A DNA stretch of 64,000 bases from Closterium sp. Naga37s-1. Lineage: Eukaryota > Streptophyta > Zygnematophyceae > Desmidiales > Closteriaceae. The stretch is from the NCBI GenBank assembly GCA_947471745.1, contig CANJKZ010000981.1, forward strand, positions 1,116,001 to 1,180,000. Direction: 5' to 3'. A program made the translations under genes and the position numbers. Of this stretch, positions 21,959 through 35,885 are shown one piece after another. How positions within the stretch are numbered: the first letter of the stretch is position 1; each line of letters starts with the position of its first letter. Under the pieces are notes generated by a model, which searched no databases, was not told where the DNA came from, and was given only the letters and a program-made list of their open reading frames with translations.

Positions 21959-24900
21959 TCAGGTGAGGCAGAGTGGGAAGAAGCCCAAGAGCAGTGCAAA
22001 GACTCTGATGATCTCCAGAATCGAGGGCCTTGGTGAAGACATCAGTAGTGTTACCCGGAGAGGCCACGTAGGAAAGGCAAAGCTAAACACGCTGCTGCAC
22101 TTCTCGAGCAAGAAAGTAGCAAAGAGCAATGTGCTTTGTTCTATGTTCCAGTCTCTGCTCGTGATACAAGGCAAGCATGGTCATATTGTCGATGTACAGA
22201 ACTGAACGAGAATGAGGCCGCTCCCCCAAGTCGGTCCGCAGGTAGGTGAGCCAGCGTAGCTCCTGTACAGCCATGACCCCAGCGTAGATCTCGGCCTCAC
22301 AGCTGGAATCAAGCACCGAAGACGAGCCAGTGGACCTCCATGAGACATAACCAGAGCCAAGATTGAAGGTCTAACTCTGTGACGAATGCTTAGTCACTTG
22401 GTCGTCAGCCCAAGAAGCATCGGAGTGTCCAGTGAGTACCACTGAACCCCGTCCTCCAAGCACGAGCCCCATGCCCGATGTACTACACAAGTAATGCAGT
22501 ACCCTCTTAGTAGCATCCCAGTGCACCTTTCCGTGTCTACCGGGAGCCACGTAGTGAGCCAGGAGGCTGAGAAGGTACGCGAGGTCAAGTCGTGTGCACA
22601 TCATCAGGTATATGAGGCAACCCACAAGCTCTGGATACGGACCACTTGGCTCTACAGACTTGTCCAAAGGTGGAGCTGAGAGCGAGTTGCCTGTAGGCAG
22701 AGGAGTGGGTTGTGGCTAGGAGAACTGGAAGCCGAAGCGCTGAAATTCCTGTTGCACCATGTGTGATTGAGTCAGGGTGATGGTGCGCCGTGCTCTGTCT
22801 CGGGTGATCTGCATGCCAAGATAGCTGCGCAGCTCACCCAAGTCAGTGCAGATGTGTCTCTCCTTCAGCTCCGCCTTCACTAGGGCCAGTGCCTCAGTGT
22901 CAGCAAAAGCAAAAACCAAGTCATTGACGTACACGAGAATGTAGAATGGCGGCAAAGAAGTGTCGGTGCGTAGAAACAGCAACGTCAGCAGAGGAAGGAG
23001 CAAACCCAAGAGCCGCAAGTGTTGTCCTCAGTGTGTCGTGCCACTTGCGGGGCGCCTGGTGGAGACCGTAGACTGGCCGCCGGAGGCTCCACTGGGTACC
23101 TTCAGGAAACGACCCCGTAAAGCCAGGTGGGAGGCGCATCCAGATCTCCTCGTCAAGGCTGCCCTGCAAGAAAGCTGTGGAGAAGTCAAGGGAGTGCAGA
23201 TCGTAGTCACGCTGTGCGGCAACGTGCAGCAACACTCGAAGAGTAGTCATCTTCGGGATGGGGGAGTAGGTCTGGAAGAAGTCGACCCCCTGTCGCTGAC
23301 TGAAGCCCCGAGCAATGTAACGTGCCTTGAAGACAGGCGGAGAATCTGGTTGCCGCTTCACTCTGAAAATCTACATGCCATCGACTATGTTCGCCTTAGG
23401 AGGAGGAACCTCGTCGACGTAGGTGCTTGTGGACTTCCAGGAAGCCATCTCTGCTTACATGGCTATCTGCCACTAAGAGGAGTACCCACCCGCGATCGCC
23501 TCATCGTAAGAGCACGGGGTAGGGATGTCAAGTGCATCCGGGTCTCCCTCACGGCAAAGCAGCATGGATGCGAAACGAGGTACAGCGGCCGCAAGACACT
23601 CAAGATCAAACTGCCTATCCTCAAGGACGTCACTGCCAAGGGCAAGGCTCACCTTCGACGGATGGAGGACAGATAGACTCAGACTTAGTAACAAGACTCG
23701 CGACGTAGTCGAGACAACGCCTAGCAGTAAAGTCGAATAGCTCAGTGACTAGGGCAAACGCAGCAGTGGACTCAAAGGAAGGGTCAGTGATGACAGTGGC
23801 AAGGAGATGAGTGACAGTAGGACTGGCAGCACGAGTAGGGTCAGGAAAGTCAGGAAGCGATGACGTCGGAGGAGACGGCAAGGCAACACGCTGTGGAACA
23901 TAGGAAGGACGAAGTCCTCCTGGGACAGTAGGAGGACGAGGACGGGTGACACGATGAGCACGCACAGGTGTGGAGGCACGAGACTCAAGCTCACGACGCT
24001 TAGTCAAGGAGTATGAAAACGCAGTGTAGGGAGAAGGAGCAAGCAGTGGGGAGCCAGGCGGCAACTGTGTCTGAGACGGGGCAAACGGTGGCCACAGGAG
24101 AGGTGGAGTGAGGCTAGTGGAAGAAGCGAGACTAAGAACCTGGCGAAGGGCCGAGTCAGGCGGTGGCACGGATGACTGCGGCTGCAGGTAGAAAAACGGT
24201 CGGCGCTGCACAGTACCCGTAGCGTCAGCAGCTCCAGCACCTCTAGCACCTCCATTACCCCCAGCACCTCCAGCTCCAGCGCCTCCAGCTCTAGCAGCAT
24301 CTCCAGATCCGGCAGCTCACGCACGTCTAGCACGAGCACCTCCAGTATTAGCAGCTCTAGCACCTCCAGTGCTAGCAGCTCCAGTACCTCCAGTACCTCT
24401 AGCTCCAGGAGCTCCAGCTCCAGCGCCTCCAGCACCAGCAGCATCTCCAGCACCAGCAGCTCTAGGACCTGTAAAACTCCAAGCTCCAGCACCAGAGCGG
24501 CCTCGCCGAACGACCCAGTCACGAAGCTGCTGCTGCTCCTGCTGCTGTCCAACGCCAGGACCTGCAGCAGGAGCACCCACGGCCTCACTACCACTAGGAC
24601 TCGCAGCACCCACAGGGTCAGCACCCTTAGAGTTAGCACCCCCAGAACCCTCACCACTGGGAGGACACGGGCCAAATGGTAAAACTGCCATGGCGAGGCG
24701 TATGTGGGGAAGCCAAGGAAGACGCAGCGGAGAGTGCGAGGAGAGAACTTGCTCGCGGTGGTATCACGGACAAGGGAGATCGCGCCCCAGACCCGAAACG
24801 CCAGCGCATCGCCAACCTCTCCCATCCAACGTAGTGTGGGCGAGGTCTTTGGCAAAGAGACACGGGGCCAGAGGTTGAGCTGATGCGCAGCGTATTGGAC

Positions 24901-27577
24901 CGCAAACAACTACAGAAAATGGGGAGCAGCCGCATGGATCATGGAGGTATGAGCAACCTCCATGATCAAGCCAATGCGACGCTCAACAATCCCATTCTGC
25001 TGCGGAGAGGCTGGAAGCTTGAACGACTGGACGATGCCCTCGTCTCGACAAAACTCCGTAAGGAGGCCGGAAGAGAACTTACCGCCCCTGTCAGAGTGCA
25101 GACGCAGGACTGGAAGATCCCGTCGAAACCGCTCGCGCAGCTGGCGACGAGTAGCGCGGATCCAAGGGATCAAAATACCGCGGACATCCACTTTGCTCCG
25201 CAAGGGGAAGTCCGTGGTGTAGCGCATGTAGTCGTCAACAACCAGCAGGAAGTAGCACTCCTGGTCCGTCCCACGGACGCAGGCCGGGCCCCACACGTCC
25301 ATGTGGAGAGTCTGCATAGGAGCAATGGTCGGAGGAAACAAGGAGGAGTGAGGAGCGGCACGCTGCCGCCCCTCGACGCAGGGAAGGCACGGTGGGGCAG
25401 GCGAGCGCGGGAGGGGGGGCAGGGACCTGGGAAGGCCAGAGACAAGGAGACGGGAGTGCATGCTGCGTAGACACGGTAGAGAGGGGTGACCGAGTCGGTG
25501 GTGCCAGAGGAGAGTCTGGTGGGAGAGTACCTAACACGAGCACGGAGCAGCTAACTAACCGGACTCAGACACCTGACTCGACGCAGCAACCTGACCTGAC
25601 ACAGCCACCTGTACAGACGCTGTGGTCAGGGAGTACAGACTGGACCCAGGCTGCTGAGTTAACGTAGCCAGGTGACGGCCAGTCCGGGAGCACGTACAGA
25701 TCACCATACGCTGCCCTCTAGGGGTAAAGGTATCAACCCATACATCCTAGAGGACTGCGTTACACACCAAGTTCGTCGAGAATGAGGGGAGGTGGAGACC
25801 TAAAAGAGAGCTAGAGGGGACTGCCGGACATGGGAGGATAGTGGAGGCTCGTGCGACGTCGGGGCCCCAAGAGGGGTCAGCCAGCAAGACTGGGACATGT
25901 GCAGCGAGTGGTGTGACTGTGGTGCAATCACGAAAGAAGCAAAGAGACGCGCCAGAGTCAATTGTGAAAGTGTGCAGGGCCTCAGCTAAGGCAGCATACT
26001 CACTAGCACCTGTGGCAGTAGACGCACTAGCACCTAGAGCAACAGCACCTTCACCAGCAACGCAAGGAACACACGAGTAACACGCACCCTCAGCACTAAT
26101 ATCATCAACATATTTAGCATAGAGAGCCTTGTTGATCTGAACAAAGTCAAGAGCAAACACATCCACATCCTTCGCTATCAGATGCAGCCAGCTGGGGACC
26201 TCCTGCTCATCAACGTACTCGGTCACCCAGGCATCCTTGCGATAACCAAAACAGCGATACGCACTGTGCCCAGGCCTTCTGCAGGTCTGAACCTTCTTGG
26301 GCCCCGTGCGCCTGACATACGAGCAGCGAACAGAGGCCCTAAGGGATCCACGCTGGACAACCCACTCACGAAGCTGCTGGCGGGTGGGTGTATCCGGGAA
26401 GCGTGGCAGCTGCTGTCCACTCACATAGCCTCCGCCGCCATGAGCTGAACCCCCATAGCCTCAAATCCTGCCAGCTCCACCCCGACCGCCTCCACCACCC
26501 CCGCCGCCTCCACCACCCCCGCCGCCTCCACCACCCCTGCCACCTCCACTGCCTCCACCTCCGGTGCCACCTCCACCGCCTCCGCCCCCACCACCACCAC
26601 CCCCGCTACCACCACCGCTAGTGCCACCCCCACCACCCTTACCCCCCTTGCCTTTGCCGCTGCGGCCCTTCCCACTAGGAGCAGACACGGCGCCGACCCC
26701 TTCAGCACCAAGGAGGTCGACAGCAGCAGCAGAGGCAACTGAAGGTATGAGAGGGGAGGGAGCAGACCCTTCAAAAAAGGGGGAGCGGGGAGTGACACGG
26801 GAGGCAGCGACAGCGACAGTATTGGTCTCAGCCTCAAGAAGGTACTTCTCCAACGAGGCAAGCATGAGCTGAGTGGGGTCAAGGGCGAGGAAGTGGTCCG
26901 TAACTATGTGGAGAGTCAGGGAGGCGAATGACAAGGAAGTACAGGGTGATATACAACGGGGGGGGGGGGGGGAGGAGGGGGGTCCGCAGCGAGGAAGGCC
27001 GGCTTGAGAGCGGCGCAGTAGCGAGTCTCACTAGAGCGAAGGTGGGTCATGAGATCAGCAACGGTGTGGAAATCTGCGAGCTCAGGAAAGACGGCCTAGG
27101 GCAGCAGTAGCTGGGGAGGAGTAACGAGCAATAACGACATCATAGAGGTCTTTGGCTGTCTTCTGATGGCTAAAATATGCCCTCTCATCAGTGGTTGCGG
27201 ACAGCGAGGCGGGCAGTAGCGTCACGCGTGAGCTGCTTCGACTGATCCAAGCGGCCGGTTGTATCAGCTGGGTTGAGGAGGGACTCGGACGTATGCTCTA
27301 TCAATGAAACTCCATCCCTATCTTTGCTCTGCTGGTACAGCTGGAGATCGTCGAGCCAAACGTCAAAGCTAATAGGGCGACCCTCCGCATCAAAGCTAAG
27401 AACCGAAATGGTGGCCATAGTAGCAGTAGCAGCAGTAGTAGCAGCAGCAGCATCAGCAGCAGCAGAAGTAGCAGCACCACCACCAGCAGCAGCAGCAGCA
27501 GTTGCAACAGTAGTAACAGCAGCAGTAGCAGCAGGGCAGTGCGGCTCGGTAGGGGCAGGGCAGCGCGGCTCGGGCAA
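21959..27577 (-). pseudogene. Copia C gag-pol region (fossil)
   Basis: Along the minus strand: copia-type Gag with FDVWLDDLQLYQQ (about 27420-26800), Gly-rich stretch (about 26640-26460), zinc knuckle (about 26340-26270), protease (near 25955), integrase (about 25500-24700), Ala/Gly linker (about 24650-23950), reverse transcriptase (about 23400-22720) and RNase H (about 22670-21960). It belongs to the same lineage as A, B, D and E but is the most eroded of them, with ten or more breaks. Confidence 0.82.
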
Positions 27578-28193
27578 GGCAGCGCGGCTCAGGCTGAGCA
27601 GCGCGGCTCGGCAGGGCGGCGCGGCTCAGGCTCGGCAGGGCACAGCGCAGTAGCGTGTGTAACAGCAGCAGCTCAGGTGCAGCAGCGCGATTGGCAGTAG
27701 CTGCACAGCAACAGCAGCGTATGCAGCAGCAGCAGGACGTGCGGGTAGGGGCGCTCGCGGGCAGGCAACGCGCACACAGGCAGGGGGCTCGCGCAGGTAG
27801 GGGCGCGGGCAAGCAGCGCTGGCGGGCAGGCAGCGCATGCATGCAAGCAGCGCTCGCGGGCAGGCAGTGCGTGCGCGGGCAGGCAGCGCTCGTGGGTAGG
27901 CGGCGCCAGCGAGCAGATAGCGCTCGCGGAAAGGCGGCACTAGTGGGCAGGCAGCGCTCGCGGAAAGGTGGCGCTAGCGGGCAGGCAACTCGCATGGACG
28001 ACAAGCAGCGCGCGTGCGGGCAAAAAACATGCGTGCAGCATGCAGCGCGCTAGGGGAGGGAGCGTGCGTGGCAGTAGGGCAGCGCGACGCTGTTCGGGCA
28101 CTGGAGGGCAGCGCAAGAGCGCTTCGGGCAGGGACGAGCGGAACGTTTGGTGCGCCCTAAAAAAAAACTAACCGTTAACATGCATTGAAACCA

Positions 28194-28334
28194 TGTCGAG
28201 AGTTAACACTGCAGGAATGAGATTGAACTAGCAACAAGGTGATACAAGTATGAAACCCTAATTGGGGTTGTACTCTATACTAAGCACCTCATTGTAGCCT
28301 AGCAGAGCTAACAACATATGATTATGATTTGACA
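28194..28334 (-). repeat. LTR of copia C, right (5' LTR)
   Basis: 141 bp, begins TGTCGAGAG and ends TTTGACA; pairs with 14610-14747. Confidence 0.9.
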
Positions 28335-28560
28335 GTACTCACGTAACCCAATTGTCTAGCACTCGTCAAATTCGCCCACGTACATCGCGTCTCGATTTCA
28401 AACATTGAAAACATTCAAGCCAAATCAACCATCAGAATTCAGGTAGACAAGTCATGAAACAGAGACACAATTGCAGAACATAAAAATGGCCTAGACACAA
28501 ACCATGTCTTGCAGTCTCCTACTCTCTGTACTTCACCTATTATACAGAGGGTACTAGGAG

Positions 28561-28685
28561 TGTGAAGAATGAGGAATGGATGAACTAGGAAAGAGGTGGG
28601 TACAAGTAGGAAAACCTAGAAATGTTGTACCCCATATAGTCTACCCCACTACAGCCTACACAGACTATAGCATATAAGTTTGACA
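28561..28685 (-). repeat. LTR of copia D, left (3' LTR)
   Basis: 125 bp, TGTGAAGAATG start, TTTGACA end; identical to 35756-35880. Confidence 0.95.
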
Positions 28686-28882
28686 CACCCCCATAGGCAA
28701 AGTGGGGGAGATCAAGAGGTCACAAGACCAGTCAAGCAAAGCAAAGCAAGCTCAGGGTGGATCACAACGTCACCACACAATCCGAGCACAAGAGCAAGGC
28801 CAAAAGGCCAGTTCACATGCAAGATCATATATAAAGGTAAACAGGCAAGTGCAGGTATAGAAAGATCACAGTACAAGCAAGG

Positions 28883-31800
28883 TCAAGAAGTGAGCAAGTG
28901 AGGCCAAGTAGGCACAAGACCTAGCATCGTACAGAAGCGCTGATGATCACCAGGCGGAAGTGCCTTGGTAAAGATATCAGCAGTGTTGGCCTCAGAGGCC
29001 ACGTAAGCAAGGCGCAGCTGACCACGCTGCTGCAGCTCACGAGCAAGGAAGTAGCGAAGAGCAATGTGCTTCGTTCTGTGCTCCAGTCTGTGCTCCCGAC
29101 ACAAGGCCAGCATGGACTTGTTGTCTACGTACAGAACTGGAGGAGAACGAGGCGGCTCTCCTAGGTCAGTGAGCAGGTAGGTGAGCCAGCGTAGCTCCTG
29201 TGCAGCCATGGCCCCCGCGTAGATCTCAGCCTCACAGCTGGAGCCGAGAACAGAAGACGAGCGGGTAGACCGCCACGAAACAGAGCCGGAGCCAAGGCTG
29301 AAGGTGTAACCCTGTGACGACCGTTGCGTAGCCTGGTCGTCAGCCCAAGAAGCGTCTGCGTGACCTGTGAGGACCACTCGACGTCGCCCTCCAAGCACTA
29401 GCCCCATGCCCGACGTACTGCACAAGTAGCGCAACACCCGCTTCGCTGCAGCCATGTGCTCTGGTCGGTGTCTCCCAGGAGCAACATAGCGTGCCAAGAT
29501 GCTAAGAGGGTATGCAAGGTCAGGTCGTGTGCAGGTTATCAGGTACATGAGGCAGCCAACAAGCTCTGGGTACGGGCCACTCGGCTCTACGGACTCATCC
29601 GAAGGCAGAGCTGAGAGCGAGTGGCGAGTAGACAGAGGAGTGGCCTGAGGCGAGGAGTACGTGAAGTCGAAGCGCTGAAGGACCTGCTGCACCATGTGTG
29701 ACTGAGTCAGGGTAATGGTGCGCTGTGCTCTGTCCCGGGTGATCTGCAAGCCCAGGTAGCTGCGCAGTTCACCCAGGTCTGTGCACGTGTGTCTCTTCTG
29801 CAGCTCGGACTTCACGTGGGCGAGTCCAGCAGTGTCAGCAGTGGCAAAGACCAAGTCGTCGACGTACACGAGGATGTAGAACGGCGGCAAAGAGGTGTCG
29901 GTGCGCAGAAACAGCGACGGGTCGGCTGTAGAAGGAGCAAACCCAAGAGCCGCAAGTGTAGTCCTCAGTGTGTCGTGCCACTCACGGGGCGCCTGGCGGA
30001 GACCGTAGACTGGCCGCCGGAGGCTCCACTGGGTACCAGGAGGAAACGACCCAGTGAAGCCATGTGGGCGGCGCAGCCAGATCTCCTCGTGAAGGCTGCC
30101 CTGCAGGAAAGCTGTGCTGAAGTCAAGAGAGTGAAGCTCGTAGTCGCGCTGAGCGGCTATGTGCAGCAGCACCGGAAGAGTGGTCATCTTCGGGGTGGGA
30201 GAGAAGGTCTGAAAGTAGTCAACTCCCTGCCGCTGACTGAAGCCTCGAGCCACGTAACGCGCCTTGAAGACAGGCGGAGAACCCGGCGGCCGCTTCACCC
30301 TGAAAATCCACATGCCACTGACGATGTTCGCCCCAGGTGGGGGAACCTTGTCGACGTAGGTGCCTGTGGACTTCCAGGAAGCCATCTCTGCGTCCATGGC
30401 TGACTGCCACTGAGAGGAGTAGGGACCCTCGATCGCCTCAGTGTACGATCGAGGAGTCGGGATGTCTGGTGCATCCGGGTCTCCCTCAGGGGCAATCAGC
30501 GTGGACACGAGATGAGGCAAAGCAGCAGCAAAACACTGGAACTCCTCCTGCCTGTCCTCAAGGACGTCCGTGCTAAGAGCACACTCACCCCCGACGGACG
30601 GAGGACAGACAGACTCAGACTGAGCAACAAGACTAGCAGCGTAGTCTAGACGACAGCGAGCAGCAAAGTCGACAAGCTCAGCAACTAGGGCCGACACAGC
30701 AGTGGACTCAAAGGAAGGGTCAGTGACAACAGTAGCCAGGAGACGCGTGACAGTAGGACTGGGAGCACGAAGAGAGTCAGACTCCGGGTCAGCAAGAACA
30801 GGAAGAGAGGACTCTGGAGGAGACGGCAACGGGACACGCAGAGGAGCAGTGGAAGGACGCAGTGCCATCTGGTGTGTGCCTGGGACCGCAGGAGGATGCG
30901 GACGCGGAGCACGACCACTAGTGCGAGCAGCACGAACAGGCGACGCAGGACGAGACGCAGGCTCACGACGCTCAGCAAGACCTCCAGTAGGACCAGTGTA
31001 GGGAGAAGGAGCAGGCAGGGGGGAGGCGGGCTGTAACTGTGACCGCGACAGGACAGGCTGTGGACCCTCTAGGGGAGGAGCAGGACCAGTAGAGGGCGGG
31101 AGACCAAGAACCTGCTCAAGGAGCGGAACGAAGTACGGCCGCGGCCGCGCAGCGCCTCCAGAACCAACAGGGACAGCACCAGTACCCCCAGCGGCAGCAC
31201 CAGCGCCAGCAGGACCTCCACCTCCAACAGCGCCAACCCCAGCACCCTCAGAAGCACCAGCGCCAGCAGCACCACCAGCGCCAACACCCCCAGCAGCTCC
31301 AGCTCCAGCAGCTCCAGCAGCTCCAGCTCCAGCAGAACCGTCAGCTCCAGTACCGCCAGCAGCTCCAGCAGGACGTCCAGCAGGACCAACTCCAGCAGCC
31401 CCAGCAGCACCCCCAGTCCCAGCAGCTCCAGTACCGTCAGTACGAGCACCTCCAGGACCAGCAGCAACAGTAGCACCTCCAGCTCCAGCAGCACGGCTCC
31501 AGCGCCGGGCAAACCACTCGCGCAGCTCCTGCGGAGAGAGTAGCTCCCGCCTCGACGAAGCACCGCGAGAGGCCACACGAGCAGACCTAGCACCCCCAGG
31601 CTCCGCACCCCCAGGCTCAGCACCCCCATGCTCAGCACCCCCAGACTCAGCACCCCCAGGCTCAGCACCCCCAGACTCAGCACCCCCAGGCTCAGCACCC
31701 CCAGGCTCCGCTCCCCTGGAATCAGCACCCCCAGGCTCCGCACCCCCAGGCTCAGCACCTCCAGACCCGGCACCCGCAGGCTCAGCACCTCTAGCAGCAC

Positions 31801-34800
31801 CAGAGTCAACAGCTACCTCGACAGGCTCGACTGCGTCTACCTGGGACACACCTGACGGGACAGGACCCTGAGGGGGGAGGGGGTCTACCGGGGGAGGACC
31901 TGGCGCAAGGAAGAGCGGCGGCGGGGGGAGGGGCGCAGTGCGGTAGGGGAAGAGACGGTAGTAAGGCACCGACTCGTCAAAGGTGACGTCCTGAGAGGGC
32001 AGAACACGGCGCGAGGTGGGGTGGTAAAACTGCCACCCAGGCGCGTCAGGGGGGAAGCCAAGGAAGACGCAGGGAACAGCATGGGGGGACAGCTTGTCCG
32101 CAGACAAGTCGCGGACAAACGCCCGAGATCCCCAGACCCGAAACGCAGACGCATCGCCAACCTTCCCCGTCCACCGCAAGGTGGGGGAGGTCTCTGGCAA
32201 GGAGACCCGGGGCTGAAGGTTGAGCTGATGCGCTGCGTACTGAACCGCAAACGGCCACAGAAAATGGGGGGCAGCCGCATGGATCATGGACGTACGAGCG
32301 ACGTCCATGACCATGCCAATGCGGCACTCAGCAATCCCATTTTGCTGTGGAGAGGCCGGAAGCTTGAAGGTCTGGCGGATGCCCTGTGCACGACAGAAGG
32401 CTCCCAGACGGGCAGAGGAAAACTCCCCGCCTCTGTCAGAGTGCAGACGCAGAACAGGAAAGTCCGAGCCGAAACTCTCTCTGAGCTGGAGACGAGCTGC
32501 GCGGATCCAGTCGATCAACACCTCAGTGACGTCACCCTTGCTGCGCAAGGGGAACACCGTGGTGTAACGCGAGTAGTCGTCAACCACCAACAGGAAGTAA
32601 CGCTCGTGACCCTGGCCACGGACGCGGGCGGGGCCCCACACGTCCATGTGAAGAGTCTGCAGCGGAGCCTCTGTCGGAGGAAACTCGGAGGAGTGAGGGG
32701 CGGCGCGCTGCCGCCCCTCGACGTAGGGAACGCAGGTAGGGGCAGGCCCCAGAGGTAGGGGAGGGAGGGACCGGGGGAGACCAGAGACAAGGACACGGGA
32801 GGCCATGCCTCGGAGACGAGGCAGGGAGGGGTGACCAAGGCGGTGGTGCCAAAGGAGAGTCTGGTGGGACAGGAGACGACACGAGCAGGGAGCAGACTCA
32901 GGACCAGACCTGGACGCTGCAGCAAACACCTGACCCGACGCAGCTACCTGACCAGACTCAGCAACCGGAGGAGACTCATTAGTCAGTGTGTACAGGCTCG
33001 ACCCCGGCCGACGGGTAAACGTGGCCAAGTGTTGGCCCGTCCGAGCACACGTACAGTGGGTCACCCGCTGACTCGCAGGAGTGAACTGGTCAACCCCCCT
33101 ATCCTGTAGATCAGCTCCACTCACCAAGTTCGTAGAGAACGAGGGGAGGTAGAGACCTGACAGGGTGCCAGAGGGGGCTGCCGGACACGGTAAGACAGTG
33201 GAGAAGCTAGCAAGGACAGGACCCCCAGAGGGGTCCGCCAGGGAGACCGCAACCGGCCGACTAAGCGGCGTAAGTGTGGTGCGGTCTCGAAAGAAGGAGC
33301 GGGAAGCACCCGAGTCAAGGGTGAAGGTGTGTAAGGCCTGAGCCGACGTGGTACCTGAGAGAGCAGACTCACCAGCACCTGGGGCAGCAGACGCACTAGC
33401 ACCTAGAGTAGCAGCCTCACCAGCACCTAGAGCAGCAGCCTCAATGCCCGGGTCAGGCGGAACACACAGGTAACAGTCACCCTCATCACTAGTAGACACA
33501 GCATACATGGCAGCAAGAATAGCTTCATAATCAAGATCAAAGATAGCAACCCCCGCCCTAGACAGCTCTCCCCAGCGAGGGATCTCAGTGGCGTCAGGGA
33601 ACTGGTGATGCCACGCGTCCGTCAGGCGGCTGAAGTAGCGCTGGGTGGAGTGCGGGCCCCCGCACTGCTCACCAGCGCGGTCGCCGATACGGAGGACGTA
33701 GGTGCAGGGACCAGTACCCCCACCTCGCTGACGCCCATCATACCACTCACGAAGCTGCTGAGGGGACGGGGTCTCACGAGTGCGCTGCTGCTGCTGGCGC
33801 GGACCACCACCGGAACCACTCCTCTGCGTAGAGCCGCGACCAGCTCCACCGCTGCCGCCGCCGCCTCCGCCACCTCCGCCGCCTCCGCCACCTCCGCCGC
33901 CTCCGCTCCCTCCGCCACCACCGCCGCCTCCTCCGCCTCCACTGCTGCCACTGACACCTCCACCCCCTCCACCACTCCCACCACCACCCCCACCCCCTCC
34001 ACGGCCTCCACCACCACCTCCACCGCCCCCGCCAGCCCCTCCAGTGCCCTTGCCCCCCTTGCCCTTGCCGGTGCGGCGTCTCCCGCTAGGGGCAGACGCA
34101 GCGCCGACCGACTCGAAACCAACGAGGTCGGCCGCAGCAGCAGAAGCAACAGAGGGCAAGAGGGGGGAGGGGGAACACCCCTCAAAGACAGGGGTGCGAG
34201 GGTCACCACGAGAGGCTCCTACAGCGACTATGCTCTTCTCTGCTGCTAGGAGGCGCTCCTCGAGGAGGTCAACGGTGAGTGTGGTGGGGCAAACTGAGAG
34301 GAAGTGGTCCCTGACTAAGCGAAGGGAGTCAGGGAGCCGGGTGACTATGTAGTAGAGGGTGATGTACATGGGGGGGGGGGTTCTTGGCACAGAACTCAGC
34401 AGGAAGCGCAGCACGGTAGCGAGTGTCACTAGTGCGAAGGTGCGTAGTGAGGTCAGCGACTGTGGGAAAGGCAGCAAGGTCAGGGAACAGGTACGGCAGC
34501 ATGAGGCGGCTAAGAGCAGCAGTGGCAGGGGAAGAGTAGCGTGCAACTACAGCATCGTACAAGGTCTTAGCACTCTTGTACTGACTAAAGTGCGTACGCT
34601 CAGTGGTCGGTAAGTGGCGACGCACAGCAAGACGGGCAGCAGCATCGCGTGTGGCCCACTGTGAGCGAACAGTGCTGTCAGCAGTAGTAGGCGGGGCAGG
34701 AGAGGCACCAGAGGTGAGATCGAACAGGGAGAGTCCGTCTGCCCTATCGCACTGTAGGAACAGCTGGAGGTCATCGACCCAGACCTCAAAGTCAACGGCA

Positions 34801-34841
34801 CGACCCTCAGCATCAAAGGTAAGGACACTGGGGGTAGCCAT
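28883..34841 (-). pseudogene. Copia D gag-pol region (fossil, nearly whole)
   Basis: Parts along the minus strand: copia-type Gag (34841 to about 34200) with VDDLQLFLQ near its start; Gly-rich stretch (about 34040-33840); zinc knuckle (about 33710-33630); LGAGEAAT repeats; protease LDSGAS (near 33315); integrase with HHRLGHPS (near 32840), HMDVWGP (near 32640), HSDRGGEF (near 32440) and QQNGIAE (near 32335); linker with GGAEP repeats (about 31770-31590); reverse transcriptase with YVDD (near 29860); RNase H with HADASW (near 29360), CEAEIYA (near 29235) and DNKSML (near 29120). The single-polyprotein order PR-IN-RT-RH is that of copia. About one break. Confidence 0.92.
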
Positions 34842-34919
34842 GACAGCAGTGGTCTAGCAGGGAGTGATCTCACCAGTCCGAGTAAGTAGGGCCGGGGCGC
34901 GCCGGTAGGAACAGTAGTG

Positions 34920-35640
34920 GCTCGACGGCAGGGCGGCTCGGCGGTTCGGCTGCTGGGCGGCTCGGCGGCTCGGCTGCTGGGCGGCTCGGCTGCTCGGCGG
35001 CTCGGCTGCTCGGCGGCTCGGCTGCTGGGCGGCTCGGCGGCTCGGCTGTTGGGCGGCTCGGCTGCTGGGCGGCTCGGCGGCTCGGTTGCTGGGCGGCTCG
35101 GTTGCTGGGCGGCTCGGCTGCTCAGCAGCTGGGCGGCTCAGCGGTGAAGGGGCCGGTAGAGGCGGCGACGGGGCCGGTAGAGGCGGCGACGGGGCCGGTA
35201 GAGGCGGCGACAGGGCCGCGAAGGGCGGCGACGGGACCGGTAGAGGTGGCAACGGGGCCGCGAAGGGCGGCGACGGGGCCGCTAGAGGCGGCGACGGGGC
35301 CGCGAAGAGCGGCGACGGGGCCGCGAAGGGCGGCGACGTGGCCGCGAGGGGCGGCGACGGGGCCGATAGGGGCGGCGACGGGGCCGCTAGGGGCGGCGAC
35401 GGGGCCGTGAAGGGGCCGCGAGGGGCCTAGAGAGGCGGCGACGGGGCCTAGAGGGGCGGCGACGGGGCCGCGAAGGGGCCGCGAGGGGCCTAGAGTGGCG
35501 GCGACGGGGCCTAGAGGGGCGGCAACGGGGCCGCGAAGGGGCCGTGAGGGGCCTAGAGGGGCGGCGACGGGGCCGCAAAGGACGGCGACGGGGCCGTAAG
35601 GGGTGGCGACGGGGCCGCTAAGGGTGGCGCGAGGGGCCTC
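34920..35640. repeat. GC-rich minisatellites in the leader of copia D
   Basis: Two blocks: GGCTCGGCTGCTGGGCGGCT-type units at about 34920-35140, then GGCGGCGACGGGGCCGCGAA-type units at about 35140-35640, the latter shared with A and E. They lie between the 5' LTR and gag. Confidence 0.88.
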
Positions 35641-35755
35641 TAGGAGGGCGCGACGTGAGGGCGGCCTACGGGGCGCGCCTCGGGCAGGAAAAAAAGGATC
35701 GAGTTCAGTGGTGGGCCCTGAGAAGCGTTCCCACGAGGGAACCTGCTCTATACCA

Positions 35756-35880
35756 TGTGAAGAATGAGGAATGGATGAACTAGGAAAGAGGTGGGTACAA
35801 GTAGGAAAACCTAGAAATGTTGTACCCCATATAGTCTACCCCACTACAGCCTACACAGACTATAGCATATAAGTTTGACA
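35756..35880 (-). repeat. LTR of copia D, right (5' LTR)
   Basis: 125 bp, identical to 28561-28685. On its inner side: primer-binding site, then hairpin GTTCCC-ACGA-GGGAAC (35727-35742). Confidence 0.95.
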
Positions 35881-35885
35881 AGAAG

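Larger units (their letters stand above)
14610..28334 (-). mobile_element. Copia element C (fossil), outer element of a nested pair
   Basis: LTRs at 14610-14747 and 28194-28334 with target duplication GTACT (14605-14609 and 28335-28339). The LTRs differ by roughly 9% plus small length changes, the oldest dated pair here. Copia B (14877-21824) lies inside its 3' untranslated part. The primer-binding site beside the right LTR reads TGGTTTCA. The coding part is heavily broken (ten or more breaks). Confidence 0.9.
28561..35880 (-). mobile_element. Copia element D (fossil), 7.3 kb, nearly whole
   Basis: 125-bp LTRs at 28561-28685 and 35756-35880 are identical as read. The flanks AGGAG (28556-28560) and AGAAG (35881-35885) are an imperfect 5-bp target duplication, and PIF/Harbinger sequence continues on the right. 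The primer-binding site is TGGTATAGAGCAGG beside the right LTR, and a GGGGG-containing purine tract lies beside the left LTR. This is the best-preserved copia in the window, with only about one break in its coding part. Confidence 0.93.
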